DNA of 55,515 nucleotides from Ruminococcaceae bacterium UBA6416 (GCA_002438505.1 DJPI01000027.1:1-55515); one strand, 5' to 3'. Numbered from the stretch's first letter, positions 16,558-24,676 are shown. Notes: generated by a model from the letters alone, not told the origin. Translations and numbers: made by a program.

Positions 16558-17085
16558 TCAATCAACATCCGGAATAATAAGGCCGTATCCGCCGTCATTT
16601 CTTGCATAGACAACGCAGATTTTGTCATTGTCGCTGTTGAGGAACATATAGAACCTGTGGTCAAGAAGGTTCATCTGCAAAATTGCCTCGTCAACGCTTT
16701 GCGGCTTGAGAACAATTTCCTTTGAGCGGACAACTTCAAATTTATCCTCGCTGTCAAATTCATCAATCGCGTCAAACGCCTCAAAAGCACCGGAGCGCAG
16801 CTTTTTTTCAACTCTTGTTTTGTTCTTTCTGATCTGACGAACGAGGGAGTCAATGCAGCGGTCAAGAGCATCGCTCATGTCCTGAGAGCGTTCTTGCGAA
16901 CGAAAGATCATTGAATTATAAAAGACGGTCACCTCGACGATCATCTCATTTTTTTCGGCTGTTGCGGTGATTTTCGCCTCAGCGTCAGGACCGAAGAATT
17001 TTTCGATCTTTTTGAGTCTTTTGTCGGCTCTTTCTTTGAAAGAGTCTCTCGGTGTGCATTTTCGTCCGATGATGGTTATTTTCAT
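16558..17085 (-). CDS. hpf: Ribosome hibernation promoting factor, long form
   Basis: A 175-residue ribosome-dimerising factor. Residues 1-100 form the S30AE domain (MKITIIGRKC, then GPDAEAKITATAEKNEMIVEVTV), and 118-175 the C-terminal dimerisation domain (VVRSKEIVLKPQSVDEAILQ, then FYMFLNSD and YARNDGGYGLIIP). The length is that of long HPF, which makes 100S ribosomes in stationary phase. The start at 17085 follows AAGGAGG; the open frame continues upstream to 17136 without a better site. It is a single-gene unit bounded by its own promoter and terminator. Confidence 0.94.
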   Translation of the reverse strand: MKITIIGRKCTPRDSFKERADKRLKKIEKFFGPDAEAKITATAEKNEMIVEVTVFYNSMIFRSQERSQDMSDALDRCIDSLVRQIRKNKTRVEKKLRSGAFEAFDAIDEFDSEDKFEVVRSKEIVLKPQSVDEAILQMNLLDHRFYMFLNSDNDKICVVYARNDGGYGLIIPDVD

Positions 17086-17188
17086 AACACAACCTCCTTT
17101 ATATCTGAATAACCGCTGATTAATCAGTGGCTGCATAAACCCTTAAAGCAAAAACCGCCCAAGGGATTATTCCTTTTGAAGCATCCAT

Positions 17189-17217
17189 ATTATAGCACAT
17201 TTATACATAAAAATAAA
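17189..17217 (-). promoter_or_regulatory. Candidate hpf promoter
   Basis: On the minus strand, TTTATT (17217-17212), 17-base spacer, TATAAT (17194-17189). The 5' leader of about 95 bases contains a near-palindrome at 17113-17130 (CCGCTGATTAATCAGTGG). Confidence 0.45.
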
Positions 17218-17316
17218 GTGGTTTACTGAACTTTTATCATGGTTAACTAAAAAATACTTAAGATTAATTCATAAGCGTCTGCTCAAAGACAATACAAAGA
17301 AAGCTTTAGCGTTTTG

Positions 17317-17841
17317 TCAATACAGTGTGAGCCGAACAAAAAGCGGAGAGAGAACAAAAGACGCAAAGTCCGCCGCAAGACCGGCATAAAGGGTGTGTCT
17401 TGTGTTCTTGATTGAAATTGCGGCATAATAGACGGTGACGGCATAAAGCGTTGTGTCGGTTGAGCCCATTAAAACGGAAGCAACCTGACCGAGGAAGGAG
17501 TCCGGGCCATCGCTTTTAAGAACAGACTCAAAAAGGCTCAGTGAACCTCCGCCGGAAATCGGACTCAAAAGCGCCATCGGAACCGTTTCCTCCGGAACAC
17601 CGAGAAAGGCGGCAACGGGGGAGAACGCCTTTGCAATGAGTGCCATTGCACCGCTTTCCTTTAGCATTGTCACCGCAACAACAAGACCGGTGATGGTCGG
17701 CAAAAGGTCATACACTGTTTTGAGACCCTTTTTTGCGCCCTCCATGAAGCAATCAAAAACCCGCACCCTTTTAAAAAGCCCAAAAAGAACGATGGATACC
17801 ACCATCAGAGGCAGCACCCATTCCCCGATTAAATCCATCAT
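17317..17841 (-). CDS. spmB: Spore maturation protein B
   Basis: A 174-residue membrane protein with about five hydrophobic segments and the SpmB/nucleoside-recognition (Gate) pattern: LLPTITGLVVAVTMLKESGA (about 47-66), LLSPISGGGSLSLFE (about 91-105) and MGSTDTTLYAVTVYY (about 125-139). SpmA and SpmB work together in spore core dehydration in Bacillus. It overlaps spmA by 4 bases. The pair is downstream of a two-component system on the same strand, separated by a hairpin. The presence of spmAB suggests a spore-forming lineage. Confidence 0.93.
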   Translation of the reverse strand: MMDLIGEWVLPLMVVSIVLFGLFKRVRVFDCFMEGAKKGLKTVYDLLPTITGLVVAVTMLKESGAMALIAKAFSPVAAFLGVPEETVPMALLSPISGGGSLSLFESVLKSDGPDSFLGQVASVLMGSTDTTLYAVTVYYAAISIKNTRHTLYAGLAADFASFVLSPLFVRLTLY

Positions 17842-18425
17842 CTTCTTTTTCTCCCCAATCCGTTTCCGAGCTTTGCAAAAAAAACGGCAACCGTGAGCGC
17901 GCAGGCTGAGGTCAGAACGGAAGCCGGCATGATAGCCATCGGGCTTTGAGAGCCGTACTGGCCGCGCAGAGTTGCAACCGTTGTTGGAATAATGTGCATT
18001 GCCGCGGTGTTCATCACAACAAAAACAACCATTTCATCGCTGGCCTTTGAGGTGTCGGGGTTAATCTGCTGCAATCTGTGCATTGCTTCAAGGCCAAGCG
18101 GAGTTGCGGCGTTGCCGAGACCGAGAACATTCGCCGTTATGTTCATCGAAATGGCTTCAAGAACATACTCGTTCTTTTTGAGCCGGGGAAAAATGAGCTT
18201 CAGCGCCGGAGAGAGCAGGCGGCTGAACGCTGCGGTCAAACCGGCCTTTTCCGCCGTTTCCATTATTCCGCCCCAAAGGCAGAGCATTGCAACAAGGCGC
18301 AAAAGGAGAGTAACGGCGTCTTGTCCGCCCTGAATGATCGCGGAGGAAAGGGCAGCCATGTTGCCCGTGACAATGCTTGCAATGAAAGCAAAAATGATCA
18401 TGACCGGCCAGACATAGTTCATCAT
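17838..18425 (-). CDS. spmA: Spore maturation protein A
   Basis: A 195-residue membrane protein of the SpmA family: an N-terminal helix, MLCLWGGIMETAEKAGLT (about 47-64), LSPALKLIFPRL, NITANVLGLGNAATPLGLEA (about 93-112) and FVVMNTAAMHIIPTTVATLR. Translation is coupled to spmB by a 4-base overlap. Its ribosome binding site (AAAGGACGG) lies in the 3' arm of a 14-bp hairpin placed just before the ATG, so expression may be limited by that structure. The upstream neighbour is the histidine kinase gene. Confidence 0.93.
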   Translation of the reverse strand: MMNYVWPVMIIFAFIASIVTGNMAALSSAIIQGGQDAVTLLLRLVAMLCLWGGIMETAEKAGLTAAFSRLLSPALKLIFPRLKKNEYVLEAISMNITANVLGLGNAATPLGLEAMHRLQQINPDTSKASDEMVVFVVMNTAAMHIIPTTVATLRGQYGSQSPMAIMPASVLTSACALTVAVFFAKLGNGLGRKRR

Positions 18426-18434
18426 AAAAAATCA

Positions 18435-18469
18435 CCGTCCTTTTTTCAATACCTATGAAAAAAGGACGG
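18435..18469 (-). terminator. Hairpin between histidine kinase and spmA, hiding the spmA RBS
   Basis: Perfect 14-bp stem, arms 18435-18448 and 18456-18469 with a 7-base loop. Reading leftward it is followed by TGATTTTTT, so it may terminate kinase mRNA; the right-hand arm also contains the spmA ribosome binding site. Confidence 0.7.
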
Positions 18470-18491
18470 CCGATATTCGTTTTGCGGCGTT

Positions 18492-19961
18492 TCACATTGC
18501 AATATCAAACCAGAATTCAACGCCGTCTTTGTGGTTGATAACGCCATACTTTGCGTTCTGGAGGTTCTGTGCTTCGGCAACAATGGCAAGACCGAGGCCA
18601 AAGCGCCCCTGATCGCGTGAATGCGCCTTGTCCGCGCGGTAAAAGCTTTTCCAAATGTGGGAAATGTCCTCGTCTGCAATGGGCTTTCCGCTGTTGAAAA
18701 GGCTCAGACGGTAAAAATCACCAACAACGGCGCAGCTGATTTTGAGCTTTTTTTCGCCTTCAATGTGGCTGAGTGCGTTGGAAAAATAGTTGTTAAAAAC
18801 GCGCTCAAAGAGGTTGCGGTCAGCGCGGCCGACAAAGCTTTCATTGACGCTGATTTCAAGCTTGATGCCGTTGTTTTCAAGAAATTTTTTCCTTGAAGAG
18901 ATGCAGTCAAGAACGGCCTGCTTTATCGCAATAGGCTCAAGCACGGCAACGCGTCCGCCGTTTTCAAAGCGCATGAGCTCAAGCAGGCGGACAACAAGCT
19001 TGTTCATTTTTTGCGCTTCTTCAATAATGACGCCGCTGTATTCTTCAACATCGTCCTTTGTTTGCGCAAAGCGGATTCCCTCGGCATAGCCCTGAATGAT
19101 GGCAATGGGGGTTTTCAGCTCGTGTGATGCGTTGGCAATGAACTGTTTTCTTCCTTCCTCAAGTCTGCGCTCTTTTTCAATATCATTTTCAAGCCGCTCG
19201 TTCTTTTTTTGAAGATCCTTCATTGTGATGTCAAGCGATGAGGAAAGCGCGTTGACGCTGCGGCTGAGCTCACCGAGCTCTCTGATTCTAAAAGGCGGGC
19301 AAACCTCGCTGAAATCAAGGTCGCCGATTTTTTTTGTAATGCGGTTGATTCTTCTCAGCGGAATGATGAATGTGTAGGTATAGGCAAGAAGGATTGAAAG
19401 AATGATTGCAAGAAGAACAAGGCTGACCCAAAAAATCGCCCAGCTTGCCGTTCTCGCGTTCGCCCGGATGACGTCAACGGAGGAGTACATCTCAATTCCG
19501 GCGTTATCGCCGAAAAAGGTTCCGTAAACAATGTATTTTGCCGTTGCAAAATATTCCTGCCGTGTTTCAAAATAGCTTTTTTCATCAAGGTCAATGTGGT
19601 CAAGAATTTTCATTATCCTCGGCTTAAGCTCGTTCTTGTTTTCCTTCCCGTCATCGCCATAGACGGTGTCGTTGCTGTTTGAGGAATAAATGAGCTTTTC
19701 GCGCGGATAGTATATTTCGATATAGATGTCATATCGCGCCTCAATGTCAGAAAGCTTTGAAAGATAGTCCTTTGAATCAAAATCAAGGTTCTCAATCTCA
19801 ACTGCGGCCTTCTGCATATTCTTCCTGACAACGCCAACAAAGAGGTCGCCCATGAAAAGAAACTGAAAAACGGTTATAACCGTGAACAGAATAAACAGGA
19901 TAACAAGCGAAAGCCCGTATCGAGCCATAAGCGTGTCACGATTTGAGATGCTCTCTTTCAT
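18492..19961 (-). CDS. Sensor histidine kinase
   Basis: A 489-residue membrane kinase. TM1 spans about 17-37, an extracytoplasmic sensor about 40-170, TM2 about 174-198, then HAMP (PLRRINRITKKIGDLDF onward), HisKA with ASHELKTPIAIIQGYAEGI (phospho-His280) and an HATPase domain with FNNYFSNALSHI (N box) and GRFGLGLAIV (G2 box). The ATG directly follows the regulator stop codon, so the pair is one transcript and surely cognate. The signal is unknown. The sensor region has no recognised fold. Downstream spmA-spmB may be partly co-transcribed. Confidence 0.94.
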   Translation of the reverse strand: MKESISNRDTLMARYGLSLVILFILFTVITVFQFLFMGDLFVGVVRKNMQKAAVEIENLDFDSKDYLSKLSDIEARYDIYIEIYYPREKLIYSSNSNDTVYGDDGKENKNELKPRIMKILDHIDLDEKSYFETRQEYFATAKYIVYGTFFGDNAGIEMYSSVDVIRANARTASWAIFWVSLVLLAIILSILLAYTYTFIIPLRRINRITKKIGDLDFSEVCPPFRIRELGELSRSVNALSSSLDITMKDLQKKNERLENDIEKERRLEEGRKQFIANASHELKTPIAIIQGYAEGIRFAQTKDDVEEYSGVIIEEAQKMNKLVVRLLELMRFENGGRVAVLEPIAIKQAVLDCISSRKKFLENNGIKLEISVNESFVGRADRNLFERVFNNYFSNALSHIEGEKKLKISCAVVGDFYRLSLFNSGKPIADEDISHIWKSFYRADKAHSRDQGRFGLGLAIVAEAQNLQNAKYGVINHKDGVEFWFDIAM

Positions 19962-20642
19962 TTACAGATCCTCAATCTTATATCCGATGCCGTAAACGGT
20001 TTTGAGGTGCGATGAGCCCCAGTCTCCGAGCTTTGTTCTCAGCCTTGCAACGTGGGAGTCAACGGTGCGGACATCACCGACATAATCAAAGCCCCAGATG
20101 CTGTCAAGCAGCTGTTCCCTTGAAAAGACCCTTCCGGGCGCTTCAAGGAGCTTTTTAAGAATGTTATATTCCTTGAGCGTCAGCTCAATTTCAACCCCGT
20201 TGAGCCTGACCTCATGTGCCTCGTGATTGAAAACAAGGTTCTTGAGGTTTTTCTCGCTTGTGAACGGCGAGTTCGCGTTAACACGGCGCAAGAGCGCTTC
20301 AACGCGCTTCATGAGCACAGAGGGGCTGAACGGCTTTGTGACGTAATCATCGGCTCCGGACTCATAACCCATCAGCTCGTCAAATTCCTCGCTGCGCGCA
20401 GTGAGGATAATGACGGGAACGGAGGAAATTTCCCGAACTTTCCGGCAGACCTCCCAACCATTGAGTCCCGGCATCATTATATCAAGAATCATTAAATCAA
20501 TACCGTTGCTGTCTTGAATAAAAAGAGAATATGCTTCATCGCCGTCTTCAGCCTCAATGGGCTCATGGCCGTCTCTTTTCAGAAAGTCGCAAACAAGTCT
20601 GCGGATTCTCTGCTCGTCATCGGCAACAATAATTTTTCCCAA
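19962..20642 (-). CDS. OmpR-family response regulator
   Basis: A 226-residue regulator: receiver domain with acidic pair D8-D9, phospho-acceptor Asp54 in LMILDIMMPG, Thr/Lys switch residues in ILTARS and VTKPFSP; C-terminal winged helix (about 130-226) with REQLLDSIWGFDYVGDVRTV and HVARLRTKLG. The start is a TTG at 20642, chosen because AGGTGG lies 8 bases upstream and a consensus promoter maps at 20673-20701; the longer open frame to 20714 would start upstream of the transcript. It is the first gene of the two-component operon and probably controls genes elsewhere and possibly itself. Confidence 0.93.
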   Translation of the reverse strand: MGKIIVADDEQRIRRLVCDFLKRDGHEPIEAEDGDEAYSLFIQDSNGIDLMILDIMMPGLNGWEVCRKVREISSVPVIILTARSEEFDELMGYESGADDYVTKPFSPSVLMKRVEALLRRVNANSPFTSEKNLKNLVFNHEAHEVRLNGVEIELTLKEYNILKKLLEAPGRVFSREQLLDSIWGFDYVGDVRTVDSHVARLRTKLGDWGSSHLKTVYGIGYKIEDL

Positions 20643-20672
20643 TTTTTTCACCACCTGTTCAACTTTGAGCCT

Positions 20673-20701
20673 ATTATACAACAACAGTTTAAATTCGTCA
20701 A
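20673..20701 (-). promoter_or_regulatory. Promoter of the two-component operon
   Basis: On the minus strand, TTGACG (20701-20696), 17-base spacer, TATAAT (20678-20673). It fixes the regulator start downstream, at the TTG at 20642. Confidence 0.8.
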
Positions 20702-20747
20702 ACAAAATCGGCAAAGTTGTTGATTGTTCATTAAAAATTCTTCAATT

Positions 20748-20779
20748 AAAAATCCGCCCTCGCAAAAGGTGAGGACGGA
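20748..20779 (-). terminator. Terminator after metA (leftward)
   Basis: Arms 20771-20779 and 20753-20761 pair (one G-U), followed on the minus strand by a T-run at 20752-20748. Confidence 0.75.
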
Positions 20780-20809
20780 AAGATGACTAATATAACAAAT
20801 TAAATTAAA

Positions 20810-21724
20810 TTAAATCCTGCTCAGGTCATACGGGGTTTTCTGATAGACAAAATAATTCAGCCAGTTTGTGAACATCAGTGTTCCAACATTGCGCCATGTC
20901 ATAAGCGGCGCCCTTTTCGGGTCATCGTCCGGAAAATAGTTATACGGAAGCTTTATGTCAAGCCCCTTGGCCTTGTCTCTGAAATATTCGTTTGCAAGTG
21001 TATCTGCGTCATATTCCGAATGGCCGGTTGCAAAAAACTTTCTGCATTCAAGGTCGGATATAAGGTGAATTCCGGAAATTTCGGAGTAAGAAAGAATTTG
21101 CAAATCCTTGCAAAGCGCAATGTCTGAAAAGCGCGTTTCCGTGTGGCGGGACTGCGGAACAAAGTATGTGTCATCAAAGCCGCGCAGGAGGGGATGGAAA
21201 AGGTCAAGCGGCTTATGGGGAAAAACGCCGAACATTTTTTCTCTCAGGTCATGCTTCGGAATGCCGTAATGATAATACAAAGCCGCCTGAGCACCCCAGC
21301 AGATATGAAAAACGGAATAGACATTCTTTTTTGACCATTCAAAAATTTCACAAAGCTCCGGCCAATAATCAACGTCCTCAAACCTCATTTGTTCAACGGG
21401 GGCGCCGGTAACGATCATGCCGTCATATTTATTGTTTTTGACCTCATCAAAGGTTTTGTAAAACGTGAGCATATGCTCCTCGTCAGTGTGTGACGCTTTG
21501 TGAGAGGCGGTCTGGAGCAGCTCAATGTCAACCTGCAAAGGCGAGTTTGAAAGCATACGCAGAAGTTGAGTCTCCGTTGTGACCTTTGTCGGCATAAGAT
21601 TGAGAATAATGATTTTCAGCGGACGGATGTCCTGAGTCTGCGCCCTTGTTTCGGTCATGACAAAGATATTCTCGTTTTCAAGGCTTTCCTTTGCCGGAAG
21701 CTTGTCATTGATTCTGATAGGCAT
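20810..21724 (-). CDS. metA: Homoserine O-acetyltransferase of the MetA family
   Basis: A 304-residue MetA that acylates homoserine to start methionine synthesis. It starts MPIRINDKLPA, has LKIIILNLMPTKVTTETQ (36-53), TGAPVEQMRFEDVDYW (106-121) and the catalytic Cys142 in FHICWGAQAALYY; a later His in SRHTE and Glu complete the usual triad. Residue 111 is Glu; in studied MetA enzymes Glu111 goes with acetyl-CoA and Gly111 with succinyl-CoA, so acetyl transfer is predicted despite the common name succinyltransferase. Monocistronic, with its own promoter and terminator. No SAM riboswitch or T-box is visible in the short leader. Confidence 0.93.
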   Translation of the reverse strand: MPIRINDKLPAKESLENENIFVMTETRAQTQDIRPLKIIILNLMPTKVTTETQLLRMLSNSPLQVDIELLQTASHKASHTDEEHMLTFYKTFDEVKNNKYDGMIVTGAPVEQMRFEDVDYWPELCEIFEWSKKNVYSVFHICWGAQAALYYHYGIPKHDLREKMFGVFPHKPLDLFHPLLRGFDDTYFVPQSRHTETRFSDIALCKDLQILSYSEISGIHLISDLECRKFFATGHSEYDADTLANEYFRDKAKGLDIKLPYNYFPDDDPKRAPLMTWRNVGTLMFTNWLNYFVYQKTPYDLSRI

Positions 21725-21765
21725 TGCTTCACCTCCGAAAATAATCAGAAAAAGTGTTTTCGGAT

Positions 21766-21793
21766 ATTATATCAGATTGCCGGAAAAATTCAA
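21766..21793 (-). promoter_or_regulatory. metA promoter
   Basis: On the minus strand, TTGAAT (21793-21788), 16-base spacer, TATAAT (21771-21766). The leader is only about 35 bases and contains a 7-bp stem (21735-21741/21757-21763) that overlaps the GGAGGTG ribosome binding site. Confidence 0.65.
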
Positions 21794-21800
21794 GTCCCGG

Positions 21801-22337
21801 TTATTCATAATGTGCTCTTTCGCCGCCAATATATTTCGGTCTTGTTCTTGCGGCGGTTATGTGCGCCTGGCCGATGTGGTCGGATGTGAGTCTCAGCGGA
21901 ACGGCAACGTGCTTCAGGTGCATTCCAATAAGCGTGAGACCGATGTCAAGTCCGGCATCGGCTTTGATTTCCTCAACGGCAACAGGGTCTTTGAAGTTTT
22001 CATAAGCGGTTGTTGCAAAGCTTCCGCCTGCCTTGGGCTTCGGAACAACGCAGACAATTTCATAGCCTCGTTTTTCCGCGGCCTCCCTTTCAAGGATAAG
22101 CGCACGGTTAAGGTGTTCGCAGCACTGGGCGGCAAGAAAAATTCCTTTTTCCTTAAGATAAGGATATATTCCGGCAAAAACATCCTGCGCCGCTTCAAGC
22201 GACGAACCTTTTCCGATTGTTTCTCCGACTATTTCGCTCGATGAACAGCCGACAACGAGCAAATCGCCCTTCTTGAGCCCGGCTTTTTCAACAAGCTCTC
22301 TGATAATCTGTTCGCTTTGTTTTGTGATATCTGTCAT
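21801..22337 (-). CDS. ywlG: YwlG-type TIGR01440 family protein
   Basis: A 178-residue soluble protein of the conserved Firmicutes family TIGR01440/DUF436 (B. subtilis YwlG). Features are LVVGCSSSEIVGETIGKGSS (about 27-46), AAQCCEHLNRAL (about 68-79) and the C-terminal MHLKHVAVPLR and RTRPKYIGGERAHYE. Its biochemical role is unknown. The start at 22337 is preferred because AAAGGAAG lies 8 bases upstream; the open frame continues into the preceding gene. It follows the ECF S-component gene by 26 bases and is probably co-transcribed with it. Confidence 0.88.
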   Translation of the reverse strand: MTDITKQSEQIIRELVEKAGLKKGDLLVVGCSSSEIVGETIGKGSSLEAAQDVFAGIYPYLKEKGIFLAAQCCEHLNRALILEREAAEKRGYEIVCVVPKPKAGGSFATTAYENFKDPVAVEEIKADAGLDIGLTLIGMHLKHVAVPLRLTSDHIGQAHITAARTRPKYIGGERAHYE

Positions 22338-22363
22338 TGTTGATTCTTCCTTTGAAAGTGTAT

Positions 22364-22909
22364 TTAATCGGCAAACCATTTTACGGTTTTTTGCCTTATT
22401 TTGTCAATAGCGGGCGAGAGGGCAAGGAACAAAACCGTGCTTCCGGCGGCCTGAATAAAGTTTTGAAGAATAGTTCCGGCCGCTGCGGTGAGTGCTCCTG
22501 CCGGAGGCATACCGTTGACGGCAACGCCGATAATGTATTCCGCAACGCCATAAATAATGATTGATGCGGCCGCGGAAATCAAAAGCGCAAAAGCGTTCCT
22601 TTTGCAAAGCGTTTTGCTTGTTTTTGAAGTGAACGGAAGGGAAATTGCAACCTTTGCAATAATTGTCGGAATAACATAAACAAGATAACCGCTTGCCGTG
22701 TCCGCAATGGCGCCGCCTACCGCCGCGGCAAGAGCTGCATATGGAGTCGGGAGCAGAACGGCGGCAAAGTAAATTACTGCATCGCCGAGATGGACATAAC
22801 CGGTTGAGCCGTAAGGAATGTGGAACAGAGTTATAAAAATTGCCGTAAGCGCCGCGAACAGCGCCGAAAATGTTAAGTATTTAAGATTGTTTTTTGATTT
22901 TGCTTTCAA
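22364..22909 (-). CDS. ECF transporter S component (vitamin uptake, substrate unknown)
   Basis: A 181-residue membrane protein with about six hydrophobic helices and the ECF S-component signature: LTFSALFAALTAIFI (helix 1 with the small-residue contact motif), PYGSTGYVHLGDAVIYFAAVLL, and AAAVGGAIADTASGYLVYVIPTIIAKVAI. It would bind a vitamin or trace nutrient and use shared EcfA/T elsewhere. The start is a TTG at 22909, chosen from GAGGTGG five bases upstream; the longer frame runs through the promoter region. It is divergent from a MocR-family regulator with a shared palindromic operator, which suggests, but does not prove, vitamin B6 or another PLP-related substrate. Confidence 0.82.
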   Translation of the reverse strand: MKAKSKNNLKYLTFSALFAALTAIFITLFHIPYGSTGYVHLGDAVIYFAAVLLPTPYAALAAAVGGAIADTASGYLVYVIPTIIAKVAISLPFTSKTSKTLCKRNAFALLISAAASIIIYGVAEYIIGVAVNGMPPAGALTAAAGTILQNFIQAAGSTVLFLALSPAIDKIRQKTVKWFAD

Positions 22910-22926
22910 TTTTACCACCTCATGCG

Positions 22927-22954
22927 TTGACATTTCGTGATCACGAGATATAAT
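22927..22954 (+). promoter_or_regulatory. MocR promoter with operator palindrome in its spacer
   Basis: TTGACA (22927-22932), 16-base spacer, TATAAT (22949-22954), rightward. The spacer holds the perfect 12-bp palindrome TCGTGATCACGA (22935-22946). Leftward, only a weak promoter (TATTAT at 22955-22950) overlaps the same site and would serve the S-component gene. The layout fits a regulator that represses itself and controls the divergent transporter. Confidence 0.7.
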
Positions 22955-23028
22955 ATACTCAAAAACTGTCATTAAATAAACAGCCAAAACAAAGAATTTT
23001 TTAAGGGACAGTTTGGAGGTGATTGAAA

Positions 23029-24363
23029 GTGGCAAAATATCTTGACCTTTATGAGCATTATAAAAATTTGATACTTTCCGGGATGCTCTCTCCGGGAACA
23101 AAGCTTTCCTCCGTGCGCCGCCTTGCGCAGGAGCTTGCGCTTTCAAGAACAACGGTTGAAAACGCCTATGCCGTTCTTGCGGCGGAGGGCTATGTCACCG
23201 CAAAACCGCAAAGCGGTTTTTTTGTTTCGGATTTGCTGATTGAAAAGGAGCGCAAAAACGAGGAGCACAAGGACAGCCGGCTGAAAACGGAAAGCAGATA
23301 TATATATGATATGGTCACCGTTGCGGCGGATAAGGAGAGCTTCGATTTTAATCTTTGGCGCCGATACATCAAAAGCGCCCTGCGCCAGGACAGCCGGCTT
23401 TTGTCATATGGAGACAGCAGGGGAGAAAGCGACCTGCGCACGGCGATTGCAAAATATGTTAATCTTCAGCGCGGCGTTGTTTGCACAGCGGAAAACATTG
23501 TTGTTTCCGCCGGAACACAGAGCCTGCTTTCAATTCTTTGCGTACTTCTCAAGGAAGAAAAAAATATTGTTTTTCTCGGAAATGATTTTCCAAAAGGAAG
23601 AACCGTGTTTGAGGATTACGGAAAAACGGTTTTTACCCTTCAAAAAGGCTTTGACAGGAGCAGACTTGATGAATGTAAAGCTTCAGTCATTTACGTTTCA
23701 CCGTCACATATCGACAGTATGGGCAGCGTTCTTCCAATGAGCGAAAGAGCTAAGATTGTTGAATATGCGCGTAATGGCAACAAGCTTGTCATTGAAGATG
23801 ATTATGACAGCGAGTTCCGTTATGCATCGCACCCGGTGCTTTCACTTCAGGGTCTTGACGGCGGAAAAAATGTTGTATATATCGGAACTTTTTCCCGGCT
23901 GCTTCTTCCGTCGATAAGAATCAGCTTTATGGTGCTTCCGCAAAGACTCTGTGAGCTTTATGGCGAGCGCTCACGGTTATATAATCAGACGGCTTCAAAG
24001 GCTGAGCAAATTGCCCTGTGCCAATATATAACGGACGGTCATCTGCTTTCGCGTATTAGGCGCCAGCGGAAGATTTATGCCGCAAAGAGCGATTTGCTCT
24101 GCAGCCGAGGGAATGAATTGATGAAAGGCCTTGCCCTTTTCACGCGCTGTGAGGCGGCATACCTTGTCAAGGCTGAAACACTTACAAAAGTATCATCTAA
24201 AGCCATTGAAGAATCCGCTGCAAAGAACGGAATCAAAGTCAGGCCGATAGCAAGCGAACCCGGCGCCGTGATACTTTCTTGCGCCGGATTCGATATTGAA
24301 GATGCTGATGATATGCTTTTGAGACTCAAAAAAGCGTTTGAAAACGCTGAACAATGCGTTTAA
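23029..24363 (+). CDS. MocR/PdxR-type transcriptional regulator lacking the PLP lysine
   Basis: A 444-residue GntR/MocR-family regulator. Residues 1-75 are the winged helix (GTKLSSVRRLAQELALSRTT and ENAYAVLAAEGYV); residues 110-440 are an aminotransferase-I fold with DDYDSEFRY and YIGTFSRLLLPSIRISF. In MocR proteins such as GabR and PdxR this last motif reads GTFSK, where the Lys forms the PLP aldimine; here the codon is CGG (Arg, about residue 293). It may bind PLP without a Schiff base or sense another ligand. The GTG at 23029 is the start (GGAGGT 8 bases upstream). Divergent from an ECF S-component with an operator between them. Confidence 0.88.
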   Translation: MAKYLDLYEHYKNLILSGMLSPGTKLSSVRRLAQELALSRTTVENAYAVLAAEGYVTAKPQSGFFVSDLLIEKERKNEEHKDSRLKTESRYIYDMVTVAADKESFDFNLWRRYIKSALRQDSRLLSYGDSRGESDLRTAIAKYVNLQRGVVCTAENIVVSAGTQSLLSILCVLLKEEKNIVFLGNDFPKGRTVFEDYGKTVFTLQKGFDRSRLDECKASVIYVSPSHIDSMGSVLPMSERAKIVEYARNGNKLVIEDDYDSEFRYASHPVLSLQGLDGGKNVVYIGTFSRLLLPSIRISFMVLPQRLCELYGERSRLYNQTASKAEQIALCQYITDGHLLSRIRRQRKIYAAKSDLLCSRGNELMKGLALFTRCEAAYLVKAETLTKVSSKAIEESAAKNGIKVRPIASEPGAVILSCAGFDIEDADDMLLRLKKAFENAEQCV

Positions 24364-24527
24364 GATTTTTTTCTGAATCCTTTTTGGCATATCTCTTTTG
24401 AGAAGCCCTTAAGTTCGCGGAGGGTTTCAATTCTTGTTCCGCTTTGAACAATGCTTTCCTGCAGAAACTTTGGAAGCGATTGAAAATAATCGTTCATTTC
24501 TTTTGTATAATGACTCATGTCTGCCAT
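24360..24527 (-). CDS. Small 55-residue protein of unknown function
   Basis: A short open frame convergent with, and overlapping by 4 bases, the MocR gene. It encodes MADMSHYTKEMNDYFQSLPK followed by a helical, Glu/Ser-rich middle (FLQESIVQSG, TRIETLRELKGF) and a basic end (KGFRKKS). Codon use matches the host genes, and the NDYFQSLP-x-F-x-QESI pattern resembles short conserved Clostridia proteins I know only as hypothetical. A weak GAAAGG lies about 12 bases upstream; Met4 is an alternative start. No membrane segment or Cys is present. Confidence 0.6.
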   Translation of the reverse strand: MADMSHYTKEMNDYFQSLPKFLQESIVQSGTRIETLRELKGFSKEICQKGFRKKS

Positions 24528-24676
24528 AATTTTTTCACGCCTTTCAAATATCCTTCGGCTATAATGTTTGCAGCGGACGAGTGAATATTCTCGACTAAAA
24601 AAATTGGCATTTTATACATAAAAAACGGTCAAGTTCAGAGAATATTCACAAATTCGATTCATTAATGGGATTCTTG

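Noticed and set aside
21725..21800. SAM riboswitch or T-box upstream of metA
   Set aside because: The leader after the promoter is about 35 bases, too short for either, and no conserved motif is present.
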